DNA of 60,000 nucleotides from Owenia fusiformis (lineage: Eukaryota > Annelida > Polychaeta > Sabellida > Oweniidae). The notes beneath the pieces were generated by a model, which worked only from the letters and a program-made list of their open reading frames with translations, did not search any database and was not told the origin of the DNA. Below, in pieces: positions 31,672 through 46,600 of the stretch. Each line of letters begins with the position of its first letter. Within the stretch, counting starts at the first letter, position 1. The translations under genes and the position numbers were made by a program. The DNA lies in assembly GCA_903813345.2 (NCBI GenBank), contig CAIIXF020000006.1:26297936-26357935 (forward strand), read 5' to 3'.

Positions 31672-34600
31672 GTATGTCTAAAATTTATTCGTGTATGGTT
31701 AATTTGGTCCCTTTTTAATGAAGTACATTTACATGGGATGTCATCACCTAATTCATTTTTACAAAACTCGTTTTTAACCCAAAAGCTGCTAATTTGCAAA
31801 CAAAACAAAACAGCACATGCGATGAAAAAGCCAATCATGCTTCTACCCAAAATTAATTGGAAGTCGATTGTTATTATGAAATGCCACAAACATCCTCTAT
31901 ACTACATGAAATGGCCATCTAGGATAAAATTATTTCATTCTGTTGAGGTTTGCAAATATAATCTCAGATACACTGGAATAGATATTATTTATTACAGTGA
32001 GCCTCCTGTCAGACACAGAAATCCTGGACTAAAAACAACTCTACCGAACTCTGATGTGAGAATCACTAAAACAACACCCAGAGAAGGAATCAAGCAAAAG
32101 AAGACCAACACACCAAGGGGGGTTAACAAAACACTTACAGCTGCCAACACTAGTTCCCCCAGATCTAAAGGTAGCCCCAGAAATTCTGGAAACAAGGGGG
32201 TTAACCCTGGACATACAGAGTTTAATCCCTATGTTGGTAAATCTCAAAAGGCAAAAAACTATCCTGAAAATAGCAATAGCACAGCTCATCTGATCAGAAA
32301 CTCAGTTACTGCTGGAAATAAGAATCATGGTGAGACACAATTGCAAGAAAAGGATTCAGCTTCACTTGGAAGAAGCAATAGAAATAAAAAAGTGAACGCA
32401 AACAGAGAGAGGGTAGATGCTGTTAATACATCAAGTACTGATGGAGGATATGTTGGTATTGGAGCAAAATCAAAGTACTCCAACATTAATACTGTGAAGG
32501 ATGATATACCTCTAACGCAGATAAGTGATGCATTTACAGAGCAAATGCTTTGTAAAGATAAATGTGTTTCAGATATTATACAAAGCAGAAAGCAGCCCGC
32601 TGAAATCAAAGTTGACAAAACTCCAAAATATATTCAACATGGAGATAAACAAAAAATTGCTGATAACTGGTTTACACAAGAACAGGAAACTTTGTACACA
32701 GGTGATTCTAAGAATAAGGATGTACCAAATAGTGAGGATTTTGACCAAGATGACGTCTCTGATATTGAATTGTCCACTCATAGACTTGATGACTATGATG
32801 ATTCTATTATAAGTGATGTCATCGATGCTCAGGAATATTCAAAATTGCAGTATAGCGAAAACATCACTGACAGCAGGGGAAAAGGTAATCAAACTTCCCC
32901 AAAGACACATGCAGTTGTAAATCCATGGGAAAAACCTGGTGCTGTAAAACACATAGAACGCAGACATACTTCAGATAAAACAAAAGGCAATACCAACGAA
33001 ACTATGGATGATTTCAGTCAGAGAATTAAACCACGTACAAGCACAGCTTGGACAGATGAAGGTAATTTAGGATTAAGACGAAGGTTGTCCAATCAGCAAC
33101 TCTCCAGCAGTAGCAATCGATCGAGTGATAGCGACACTAGAAAACATAAACTCTCCATGCAGAGATCTGTAAATAACGAGCCTAAAATATCTAAACAAAC
33201 TATGAAATATTCTAACCTAAGCATGGATGGTGAGAATGATGTATCTCAGACATATACCAGAGGAATTGATCAAAATGTTTCCAAACAACTTAGGAAAAAA
33301 ACAAACCCAAACATGGACTGTGATCAAGTGGATGGAGATGGTTTTAAAACACATCGTCCAGAAAATGAACCCTACGAGGGTGATTATTTTTCTACTCAGT
33401 GGACTCGTCATAAAAGTAAAAAACCAGTTGCTAAATATGCCTTTTCATCTGATGAAATTTATAATCAAGCAAATCAATTAACAAAAATGAAAGAAATGTC
33501 TAGAAATGCTTCAGAAAAAGAGAATGTGACTCATAATTCTGGCCCTGTTTATCATCAACATGCCCCTGAATATGACAGTCCTGACCCTGAATATCACCAC
33601 CCTGTCCCTGAATATACTCAGGTGATGGCAAATAAACAGAAATATGAACAATCACAAAATGACTCAAATCTAGTCCATGAAGAACCATCTTCTAATCATA
33701 AAAATGATGACTTCAAATACGCAACCCTGACAAATGAAGACTTGGAACATATTGAGAGAGTCACCAAAAACATGCATAACAAATTCCTCGGGTCAAAATC
33801 AAAGCAATACCCTAGTATATTCATTGAAGAAAATAACAACAAACTTGATCTCAAAACAAAACAACCCACAAATGTTTCACACCAAGAAACAACAATCAAC
33901 AAAAACAAGGACAATCGGAAAAAAACTTTGGATTTGCTATTTAGTGAAGTCAAAAAACAGGAGTGTTTGGTTGATGCGTTGGACAGACCAGAATCCCCTG
34001 ATAGATATAGAAACTTTATACGTCATACTCTGACGTCTCCGGAGCCAGTAAAATTTAATCAACTGTCTCCTGAACATAAAAGTAGGACTTACAGAACAAG
34101 GACCAACTCAAAGGAGGTAAATTATTTTGCATAATAAAATCTAAACATTGTTATCAAAAAACTTGCAAAAGAGGAGTTAAACTTCCATCAACCTACAATA
34201 GTCCTTTTCATTACAATAGTTTGATATCTAAAAATGTATTCATACTATGCATCCATTATACAATCATGATCATCGAATTATTAGAAAAAGTAATCCCATT
34301 TTAGCGCTATTTGACTTGCAATATACCCTATACCTTTACATTTTGACAAACATCAATGTCAACTTACTAATATCTTGTCATTAAATAATTTATTCATTTT
34401 TATGTCCCCACCACATAATGTGGGGCCATATTGTGGGCCTAGTCGCATCCATTCATCTGTCTGTCCATCCATCTGTTTGTCCGTCTGTCCGTACACCTTT
34501 ATTTCCATTTTGACAAACATCAATGTCAACTTATATCTTGTCATTAAAAAGTTTATTCATTTTTATTGTAGAATTATATGCATGAGCGGCCAACATCTGT

Positions 34601-37600
34601 AGAGCCTGGTGGTCACCAGCGCACCCTAAGCTCCCCTGGTCTCTCAGCACTCAAACATATAGATGGCATCAGAGGCTTCCACGAAAATAGGTTTGTGCTT
34701 TTATTGATTCATTTATTTGTAAGTTGAATTGCTTCCAATAAAAATGATTTAGAATTCACCTTTGCATGTTCATTTCTGTCATTATGGCACTACCAGAAGT
34801 GATGACACATTGTAAGTGATCTTCTATTTTGTGGCTGGTTTACGGTGGTTGGTGTTTGGTGGTTGGTGTTTGTCATCTGAAACAATAAATGGTGGTTGGT
34901 GTCTAACAAATGGCAGGTGGTGACATTTTGCATGTTTAAATGCCTTGGGATATAGTCCTGAGTAAGGACATTAGCGGTTACCGTTAGTGATTTGGTTTTC
35001 TGAATAAAAAGTCATTTTCTCCTTCCCTACCCCATTGGAGCGCCATCTGGCGTTTGGGCAGTGAATCTGGACTAAATATTTATAGGGTAGGTCCTAATTT
35101 ATCTGAAAACATGTCAGAGTTCAGTGGGAAATCTCATTTTAAGCTGGCAGCGGAGTGATTTTGACCTTGGTGATTTTACCAGAATTCTCTGAGAAATCTG
35201 ACGATAGAGGGGGTTAGTGTCTTCAAGTTTATTTATTTCAAAAATTCGGTGGACAACCCATGGTAAGATTGTTATAGCAGGCTAGGCGAGTCTCTCCCGA
35301 ACACTGTGGTATGTTGCACTAGGCTTGGATACTGATCGTTAATAAGATACAGGGTAAAATGTTATAATGGCTACCTATGGGAAACTCTACTGTGATCTTC
35401 AACCTATTAGAAGGCGCTTTTTGGGAGCATTTTGAAGGTTTTATCCCTTTTTGAGGTTTTTTAGTTCATTGAGAAGCCTAATAGCGCATATCATATTAAA
35501 GGGCTGTATCTTAGCTGAACAATGCTACCAAAATCGTGACATTTTGAAGCAATTTTGGTGTTTTGGGGGCGAGGCCACTGTGCCAAGTACCCTGAATTCC
35601 ATTCTCCCGTGCCATTCAATTGTTTTCGGGGCAGTTTTGAATGAACCTTTGTTTCTTCCTACCAATATGACGTCATAAGATGCAATCGAACGCCTTGGCA
35701 TGGATATCACTTGAAAGATAGTAGAAATCGCTTTCCAATGATACCTCATATGGCCATGTTCACCTCAGTTGGGTGTACTCAATCTGTGATGCAATCTGTA
35801 AGGTGTACCCCTACCCTAAAGAAATTTCAAGAAATCTCAAAATCAAATTTCCTGAATTTTGCTAAAAGGACCTGTGTCTATAAGGATTGAATTTTCCTAC
35901 GTGCATTTTCTCAAATATATGATTGTTATATACTATTGTGATTGGGATAATGCCTACAATGCTAATATAACCATGTTGGAAGAAAACAAACTAATTCAGT
36001 TTACTATTAGGATATAGTCCTGAGTAAGGACAATAGTGGTTACCGTTAGTGATTTGGTTTTCTGAATAAAAAGTCATTTTCTCCTTCCCTACCCCATTGG
36101 AGTGCCATCTGGCGTTTGGGAAGTGAATCGGGACTAAATATTTATAGGGTAGGTCCTAATTTATCTGAAAACATGTCAGAGTTCAGTGGGAAATCTCATT
36201 TTAAGCTGGCGGCGGAGTGATTTTGACCTTGGTGATTTTACCAGAATTCTCTGAGAAATCTGACGATAGAGGGGGTTAGTGTCTTCAAGTTTATTTATTT
36301 CAAAAATTTGGTGGACAACCCATGGTAAGATTGTTATAGCAGGCTAGGCGAGTCTCTCCCGAACACTGTGGTATGTTGCACTAGGCTTGGATACTGATCG
36401 TTAATAAGATACAGGGTAAAATGTTATAATGGCCACCTATGGGAAACTCTACTGTGATCTTCAACCTTGGTAGGTCATGTTGTAGTCATAATATGGACCT
36501 CTGTGACCTCTGTGGTTTTTTGGGGTATACATAAATGTGCATTGTGTACCTGATATGTTACCCAACAAACCTTAAATTGCAATTTGATTAAATAGTAAGG
36601 ACCAAGCATTTTTTCTGATTTTGTGGCTCTCTAACTCTTATTGTTGGAAGCAAGTTTAAGAGTGAACGGCATTGCAATTTCTGTCAGAAACCATCGAAGA
36701 TAGTAGCCAACTGGAAATGAAAGTTGCATTTGCACTAGATGTGGCGACATATTGTTATAGTCTCCAACTTTTTTATGACTGTGTTTGGTGGTTGGTGTTT
36801 TGGTCGGTGGTATTATTCATATAAAACTGAGAAAGCTTCATAAATTGTTTTGTATACCAACTCCATGCAATGGGTATATCATTTGCGTGTAACCTTCACT
36901 TAGTCCAATAATGCTTGGACTAAAAGCTATTGAAAATGACACCAGAGTAGATCAAACTCTAAAATGTTCCATTTCTTCTTAACTTTTTTAAAGGCACAAT
37001 ATAGTGACATGATGATATTATCATTCACATCTAAATGTATTGGGTCTTCTTAATTTTTTTCATGAAAAATAGTTTTAAAAAAAATTGTTTTAAATGAATT
37101 ATTAAAAGGAACAAGACAGAATTTCATTTAAAACTACATATAAAATTAATTAAAGATTTTGAAAGAAACTCTTACAAAATATTTTTGTTCCCTTAAAACT
37201 GTATCATATTTTGCATTCTTTTCACCTGGGGAAGGGGGGAGGGGTTACTGCTTTACTATTTGTACGGGACATCGGGGGCCTCTGAGATTCAAAATGTCCA
37301 CCCTTATCTAGCGTTTTTATCCTTTAAAAATGGACCCACATCTCTGTTTTTTTTATTCGAAAAGACCCAAATTTAGGGGTTTTCATTCAAAAACAGACCC
37401 ACTTCTAGGGATTTTTTCAGTTTAGAGTCAAACCAGTATCGGGAAAACATATCTAGTGGGATCATAATAATTGTTGACCCACATATCCCCCACTTGGGCT
37501 TGTCACATGGGTACTTTATTTCAGAAAAAACAGATTTTCCGATACCTTAATTGACTTTATACTATGGTTACATTACATAACAACCAATACTTTGTCAATA

Positions 37601-40600
37601 CTTGTTTGGTAAACACTTGCCTTAAAAATTAAAGACTAAATGAGTGTAAATGCTGTTTGTACTTCAATTTTAATGTTTGCCTCAGATTTGATTGGCCAGA
37701 AGGCATGTAAAAAGGAAGAACTGATAAGTGAATTGGCAAATGAAACAAATATTCAAATATACTATTAAAGTCCCCGTCTAAAGTTTGAAAATATTTTTTT
37801 ATCATTCATTTACTATTTGTCATGACTTAAAAAGTTATTCTAGAGATTTTTGAAAGAAAAATTTTTTTTGAAAAAAAAGTTGTGAGCATTTCATTTTTCA
37901 AATATTCAAATTTCCCGCCATTTTTCAAAAAAAGTTGAAATTTTTTAATCATCAAATATTTCTTAATGCATTTCAAAAAAGATTATCTTTTTAACACCAA
38001 TGCAAAGATTGATCGAAGGACACACTATTTCAATAATAAAATGCCATATTTAATGGGCCACTTCAATGTTTTAGCATATCAAAAATATTTTGCACCATTA
38101 GTGATGTCACTAAGGTACCAAAAACTTTTTGAAAAAAATTGAAATTTTTTTTTCGACGTCAATCTTTTCTAATTATGCTAGACTTCAATAATATACCAAT
38201 GTTGATTGTCTAACCAGGTTAAAAGGAAGAATATATTATGTTTTAGATATCATTGTACCATTGGTTTCTATGAGAACTAGAATTTTTAAATGCATTTTTC
38301 TCGGAACCATTTTCATGCACTGATAAGTTCATTTCTCGCTTATTTATGAACCGATTTTCTTAATTTTTTCAGCAAAAAACATGTGAGGATGAATGCTATG
38401 CATTGGTATGTGTTGTTGCTAATTAAAAGATATTTGTGACCTCTAAAAGTTAGTTTTAAATAAATTCACAAATTTTGGAACAAAAAGTCTATCAAAAACC
38501 ACTTTTTGAAATTTAAAAAAAAAGTTTCACATATCACACTTTGATAACATTGGGTAAGACTACAATATAAGCCAAAGTGGTTTAAACTTTAGATGGGGAC
38601 TTTAATGAAGATTTTCAGTTATAATCAAACTCCTTAATCATACTTGTTTCAGATATAATTTTTGATATTCCATAAAAATAACTTTAGGAAGAGCAATTTA
38701 TTCATTAATAATTCATACTTTATCACATTGAAAATATGAATGCAGATTGACACTGTTGCATCTTTATTTACAAACATATTGTTTTAACATTTAGTGATTG
38801 GTCTGTCATGTTATAGAAGCTAAGTAAATTTTCATGTAAACATGAAATGTAAATGTTTTGAAATGACACTTTATTGACTTATTTTGGCAACATTTGTTTT
38901 AAAAAGGTCTGTGTAAACAGTAGGTTATATCAATGGCAAAATGCAGTCTAATTTTAATTTACAAATAAATGGCTACATAAATGTATGTGGACAATGGACA
39001 CCCCCCCCACAAAAACCCATAACATAAGATCGTACAATGGATTGGAAACGAAGGACCCCTAATGTTCCCATGTTGTGTAATGTGACAATGTCACATTGCA
39101 GATTTTGTTTTGTGGCAAATAAAGTAATTCAAAAAATCTATAAACCAAATACATGTACTTTGCTAATTAATTCCTGATAATTACATTGTAATATGGTTTT
39201 TCCCTCAGTTATTGATTCTTAATGCTTTGACTTGGTTGTTTTATTGGAATTATGAAAACTTGTTGCAGAAATGTCAAATACATCTGCTGCCATACATTAT
39301 TTGATGAAATAATTAAAATCATTATTTTAAAATAAACTATGAGCAGGTCTTCTAGTTCTAATACACATCTTCATTTTTATGTCACCAACAGAAGTGGTGA
39401 CATACTGCTATTGTCTCCAATTTTTTGTGGATATTATTTGGTGGTTGTTTGGTTGGTTTGATGGTTGGTATTTGACAGTCAATGTCTGTAACAAATGGCT
39501 GGTGGTGATATCTCGCATGTTAATGCCTTGTTACTGAATATGTGCTAAATATATATATTTTATGTCTAGCTAATTGCAAATATCTATGAAGTAATTTTTA
39601 GTCTTTTGTTTAATTTTTAAAATTTTCATGAGATCAAGTTCACAAAATTGTGTTCGCCAAGTAAGTTGCGTGTTTGCTTTTGAATGCATTCTTGAGTGGT
39701 TGCAGATTGTAGTTCAAATGTTTGATCAATTACGATATTAATAGAAGTCAACTTCTATAAAACTGTTCATAATTTTATAGTCTAGTTAGTTTGCTTTTGA
39801 AGTGTGATTTTAGAGTTGGATTAAAATGTACATCACATGGCGCAAACTATTGTGAGTATAAATATTGCGTGTAAATAAAAAAAATATTTTTGAATTATTT
39901 TTCACATAATAATCCATATTTAAATGTTTATTTAATTTATAATTCCAGGACATTGCAAAACAAATCTCCTGGTAGTCATGGCACCAGTGCATCGAAAGAG
40001 AATCTAAAACTTGAAGGCTCGTACTCGACTACATCTCTAGATCGCTACTTCTCATCGATTCAGGATATATCATCCAAAAACTCTGTTCATTCTGAAAACT
40101 TTGAACCAATCCCCGAACCATCAATTGAGGAAACTCCAAGGATTAGCATTGATCATATATTCGATGAGAAACTAGCTAAGCAATCGCCAATCTCAGATAG
40201 CGGGTATAGCTCAAAGGATTTAGGCTCCAGAGAGAAAGTGAGCCGACCCAAGGATGTGAGTGAACCTAACAAAGAGATTATAAATACGGGTATCGCACAG
40301 AATGAAAAACAAAACCAGGAGAGCGGAGGTGTAACAGCTAGACTTGAAAAACTTGGGATCAATCCATCTTTATTCATTGAAAAATCAAAAAATACCCTAA
40401 AGGATCCAGCGAAAGTTAACGATGACAAAGACATTGTGACGGTCTGCCCTGATTGTCAAGGAGTGAATAAACCCTACGTGACTTGGTGTTTGGAATGTGG
40501 TTGTGTTTTGATAGGTGTTGATCCTGTTCCACGAAAATTAAAATCATCACAACGGCCAAAAGTTCAAAACAATGATGTGAGATCCTTGGAAAACCACAAT

Positions 40601-43600
40601 AAGGATGATGTGTATAATTATATGGAAAATGATACACCAGATGAGTTAATCGAAATAGATGATGAGGAAGAAACACCAAACAAAACGTATGAAAAATGCA
40701 ATAATGTTAAAGAATTGTACAATCAGGATGAGCTGCCGTTAGATAGTGAGAAGTATAATGACATTCAAGTAGAATATAAAGACACAAATCCTGGTGAATA
40801 TTCAGACGATCAATCTCCAAGATACGAACAAGATAATGAATATGAGAGTGAAAATGATTATGAAGATCAAAACAAATTCCTTGATGAAGAAATTCATGAT
40901 GAAGAACATAATGATTACACCAAAGGAAAGGACTATAAAGACCACCATGACTTTGCTAGTCAAAATGATTATGAGGGTAGCCATAATGACTATGCTTATC
41001 AAAAAGGTTATGATGATAGTCAGAATGATGACACCAACCAAATGGATTATGAGGACAACCATGATGATTACACCAATCAAAAGGATTATGAAGATGACCA
41101 CAGTGAAGAGGACTATGACTCATTTTTTAAAGACTATAGAAAACATGTCAGAGAATACGAAGAAGATATAGGTGAACCCATGCTACAGGAATATGAAAAC
41201 AGTCACGACAACCTGGACAATGTCAAACTCAGTAGTAGCTTAAACCAGAAGAACTCCACCTTACCCGATGCCCTACGTGCAGAATTATCACTCACCTTGG
41301 AAGATTCATTCACTGCTAAAATCCCTGGTGCCAAGGATAAGTTTCAGAAGCTCTTAGAGGACTCTTTCAATTCAGAAAATGGTTTATTCGGCAAGCATAA
41401 CAGGACTCAGAGCCAGGAAAGCAGAGGTTCAGAGTATGAGATCTTTGAGAGAGTTAATGATAGCTTGGAGCGAACTACTAGTAGGAACAATTTCAATATA
41501 CCTATGTTGAATTTATCTGTTATGAGTGATCATAGTGATGATGATGAGGAGTTTGTTGCGGAAGACAGTCCTAAAGTTGATCAAGCTATTGGTCCTGACA
41601 ATGGAGCTATGTTTATCAGTCCAAAACAAGACACTGAGCGAAGTGCTCAAAATACGCAGACATATCGTGAAGAAGGAGCAATGTACATAAGTCCAAGGCC
41701 CGGTGCAGAACGTAGCGATCAAGAGACACAGTCATTCCGCGATGCTTACCAAGAAAACAAACAAGTTAATAGACTCCTTCAGGAAGCTGGATTTAAAAGA
41801 GACAATCTTCCGTCTCCAAAACCTCCAAAACCAACCAAATCCAAAGCCAAACCAGCCGTCTCAAGTAAAGTAAAAGAGACAATAGAATCAAAATCTTACA
41901 CCCGTCATTGGCAAAAATCGAGCACTGCTTGGTCATCTTATAATCCCAGAGAACTAAAATCGAGATCGAGTCTTCCGCTGAGATCATCAATGCCTAGCCC
42001 AGTCTCAAACAAATCCAAATCAAATATAAACCGTCCAAATAAATCTCAGGAAAATCGCCCGGGGTCTGCAACCCGCAATCGAGGGAATTCAGCAAAGGCA
42101 GCAAATATAAGAGCTCAGAGAAACAAACCAAGGAGTTTTAGGAGCAGCGTGCTGGAGGAGGAGGTCCACATGATTGAAAGTGGTGGAGAGTCAAGAGATC
42201 AAGGCTCCAATGAGCCTGTTGAAAAGGGTCAAGGGGACTTTTTCACAGTTGGCGGAGCAAAACTGTCAAAAGGTAATCCTAGCTTAAAACTGAATTACTA
42301 AAATGTATGTCTAGGACTTGCTTAGTTTTGATCAAATTCAAAAATGCACTAAAGATTGGATTAGTTACTGAAAGAAAGTGTTTGGAGAAAATAGGAAATA
42401 ATGTGACATTCTCAAACAATGCTAATAATCCCTTGTATGAATCCTCATTACATGTTAGTTTATAACAAGAAGTTATTCCACAATATTCATTTTAGGTCCA
42501 GTATCTGAAATCAGAAGATCTGAAGACCCCTACGCAAAATACATAGCAATGGTGAGAAGTTTCCCTATTTGAAATATATTTAATTTCAGTATGGCAACCA
42601 TGATGAGAATAAATAATATTCAGCGCATTTTATATTCAAACAAAAATAATATTCATTTAGATTTTAGATGAAGAAAAATTGAATCAGCAGGGAATAAAGC
42701 CAAGTACGATATAACTAGTATTAACACTCTATACTGTATAAGTGGTATTTAATCGGAGTGGTTAATTTGCCAAATTGGTAAATTATATCATTTTCCTAAT
42801 GACAAAAAACTTCCCATTGGATAACATTATGAAGATTATATTTCTCATGCTTATTTTTCCCAACCTGGCAAAATTTGAGCAATAGACAAACAAAATGATT
42901 AGGCAAAATTACCATTTATATGTAAATAGTTAAATTCTCACATATAATATGTAAAAGAGGGAAATAGAATGGAAAATCATACCCAGGAGAAATAGTCTTA
43001 TATATCCGTTTTGTTTGCAGAGTCCGCGAATAGAGGAAGGAGATTTTTCCATCTGGTTATGTTTACCTGATGAGGTATTACTGTCCATATTCTCATACCT
43101 TCCCCATTCAGTCCTGGCCAGGTGTGCTCTAGTGTGCCAGCAGTTCTACAGAGTAGCCATGGATGATAGTCTCTGTAAGTAGTAAGATGGGTCAGGGTGA
43201 GGGGTTAGGACACAGGTTACAGGTCACAGGTTAGGCAGGTTACAATTCCATGTTAGGGAGTTTGGGTTAGGGTAAGGGGGGCAACTGTGCACCATGGATG
43301 ATAGTCTTTGTAAGTAGTAAAGATAAGTTCGGGTAAATAGGCCTGTTGCCCTGTTGCAGCTCCCAATTCCATATTAGAGATTTTACATTTTGGCATGCCA
43401 TCTCCTGATACCTTGGTGAACTAAGTCATGTGATCATTTATATCCAATCAGAATGCATTTCTGCCACATAGTGATAGCATAGTGATCCAAAGCTAAACCA
43501 AGGTGTAGGAAGGGTTTATATTATCATATAGAAGGGGTGCACTTTTCTAATTGGCCATGGTTGACATGCATGTTTGCAAACTTAGTACTTGCATCAAGAG

Positions 43601-46600
43601 CTCTGATTGGCATCCTAACAAAATAAATTCATACTACACTGATGCCTGGGTCACATTTGCTCCGTTTGTTCAATGATGTACTCAATTTTGAACAAAATAC
43701 TCAATCGGCATGGCGCCGTAGTGAAAATCGGAGCAATCTGCATTCCTTGTACTCAGTGTATACCAATAGCCCATTTTCAGCATAGCAATTTCTAAGAAGG
43801 GTTTCCAAAATGCTCCATCATGGAATACCTTGACCCCCTCTTCATACATGATAGACACAGACATGTTTCTAGATGCGATGTGTACCAGAATGAAAGCTCT
43901 GGCTTCTTCCTAACTTGGCGGGAGGGTGCAAAGTACTTTCTTGATCATTAAAAATAAATGCCATTGTCACAGGAACTCTGCATTTTATGTAAATCCATTG
44001 AATATTTATCTGCATGCTCGAAGTTAAGTAAGTTAAGAAGATCAGATTCTTTATAACACTTGATCCAAATCTATTTGATATTCAAAATCTAAGTAAACCT
44101 CTCTTTTTGAGGAACCAACTATCTATCATATTATTCAGATTGGATTAATCAATATTCGCATACTCTCTCTAGTTTGTATGAATGAATGACCCTAAACATC
44201 ATGTGAAAGACTTCTCAGAAAATGTGCCCAATATATTACTCTAAATCATACATGTCATAGGACCTTTGAAATTTTGAAAAGTTGTCTGAAACAAAAATTG
44301 TGATCATAAAAAGAGAATGGATTGCTTTCTCATTTTTTCTATTTTTAGGAATGAATTCAAATTTTAAAAAGCTTCTATAATTTCAAATAATATATTTGGC
44401 ACATTTTCTCAAAAGTGCAATAGATTCTGTCTGGTGACCTTTCTAAAACTCCAACTTTTAACTGTTTTTGAGTCACATTTTCTGAGTCACACTCCTCTGT
44501 GTATACTTTCTCCAGTATGTATGAATCGAAACTAGGTTAATTTCCCATGTGCCTAAACCAATATTTTATTGTTTTATTTACTTTCTGTGTATGTGTGTAT
44601 GGACAACTATTTATATTTTTCCAGTGTATATATGAAACAATAAATTTTAACTGTGTGTATTGACAAATATCATGTACTTTCTCCAGTGTGTATGAGCAAA
44701 TATTATGTACTTTCACTAGTTATTTAACCAATACCCTGTACCTGTACGTTCATACACAATGGAGAAAGTACATAGTATTTGTTCATACAAAATGTGTGTT
44801 CATTAACAATGGAGTACATGATATTTGTTGATACATACTTGAGAAAGTATATACACAGGCGTGTTGGTTCATATACATGTCCATACTGGAGAAAGAGCGT
44901 AATGTCTCTTCATACACATTATAGATATTGTAGTACATTAAATTCGTTCATACTCACTGGTTTAGGTACATTTTATTCGTTCTGACACATTGATTAATTA
45001 ACAAAATATTGAAAACACGGAAGAGAATGAACAACGTTTTGGTTCATGCACAATGGAGAAAGTACAAATCATTTGCTTACTGGCTTATGCATGTTGGAGA
45101 ATGGACACAAAATATTTGTTCATACATGCAGGAGAAAGTACAAAAATGTGTTCATTGAAAGTGGAGAACCCAGATTATATACTTTCTCCAGTTTGTATGA
45201 ACAAATTAATCAATGTGTTTCATGCAACACATTTTAATTTGTAATTTAAGGTGCTATGTAAGTTAACAGAAATGACTAAACAAAAAATGTTAAAACCATG
45301 CTGGATTCTGAAATTTCTTTGAACCAAGATAACAGAGTTCTGTTTGGACCTCCAGTCAACTAACTAGTTCAACATATTTACATGACCGGGAACACAAGGA
45401 AAATGGTCAGAATGACCATAAACATGATGAAATAACCTTTTCAGCCCTCTGAAATTGTGACTGAAAAATAGCTAAAGGTAGGTGCTCAGGAAAGGTCAAT
45501 GAACAGAATCTCTTGATTCTTTCAGAAAATTTGTCTAATATATTGCTCTAAATGATACAATCTTTGAAATTTTAATAAATTGTCTGAAACAATAATTGCT
45601 GTAGTTTAAAGGAAAATAGATCGATTTTAAATTCAGTTTTTTTTTCTTTTTTTCTTTTTCTGAGAATGATATGAATTTTTTAAAATTGTATCATTTAGAG
45701 TAATATATTGGGCACATTTTCTGAAAAAGTCAAAAGATTCTGTTCAGTGACCTTTCCTGAGGACCTACTCTTAACTATTTTTCAGTCACATTTTCAGAGG
45801 GCTGAAAAGGTTATTTCATCATGTTTATGGTCATTCTGACCATTTTCCTTGTGTTCCCAGTCATGTAAATGATATGTGGAACTAATTAAACTGACTGGAG
45901 GTCCAAACAGAACTCTGTTATCTTGATTCAAAAGATTTTCAAAATCCAGCATGGTTTTGACATTTTTTGTTTTGTCATTTCCTGTTAACTTCCATAGCAC
46001 CTTAATTTGTATTTCCAAGTAAGATTTTTTAGAATTGTGCCTGTTTGTGAAATTTAGTCAATAAACTAACCATAAATGTCTGCAATAATAGAAAAATCAA
46101 TAGTGATTTTTTGGGCATTTTGGTAAAGCCTTTGGTTTGTAATGGGAAGATTGTCGTTATCACTAGAACTGTTCTGCATGGGGTCTTTTGCACAATTGAT
46201 AAATTATATACTATACTAATACATCACTATATAGATTTGCAATGTCTAGGTTTTATTCAAGTAACTGACTCTACTGAGTGTGTATTCAAATGTTGTGCTT
46301 ATAAAATGTATCGACTCCTATACTACCTTTTGAATGAAAATAAACTCTTCCAAAAGTGATAGGACCTTAGTGCACCCATGCCATGGTAAGGACCTTAGGT
46401 TGGCATGCCAAAATGTAAAATCTCTATTAGGGTACATGACAATTGGGGTGGCGTGAGGGGGCAAATTGTGTTCCTAGCCTTAAAGTGTGCGCCTGACCCG
46501 GCTACGTATAGCACAGAGTTTATACTGGCGGATTAGACTAGTTCATTTTTTATATGTGTGTGAAAGCTTTCTCTTATTTGCGTTTTTTCGTTTAGTACGG

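Noticed and set aside
34359-34602. Open frames on both strands over a TCTGTCC-rich stretch
   Set aside because: They coincide with a transposon microsatellite tail and the start of a real exon in another frame.
40794-41171. 125-codon plus and 99-codon minus frames rich in Met/Ile or Ile/Val
   Set aside because: They are shadows of the acidic repeat in the true frame of the F-box/LRR exon.
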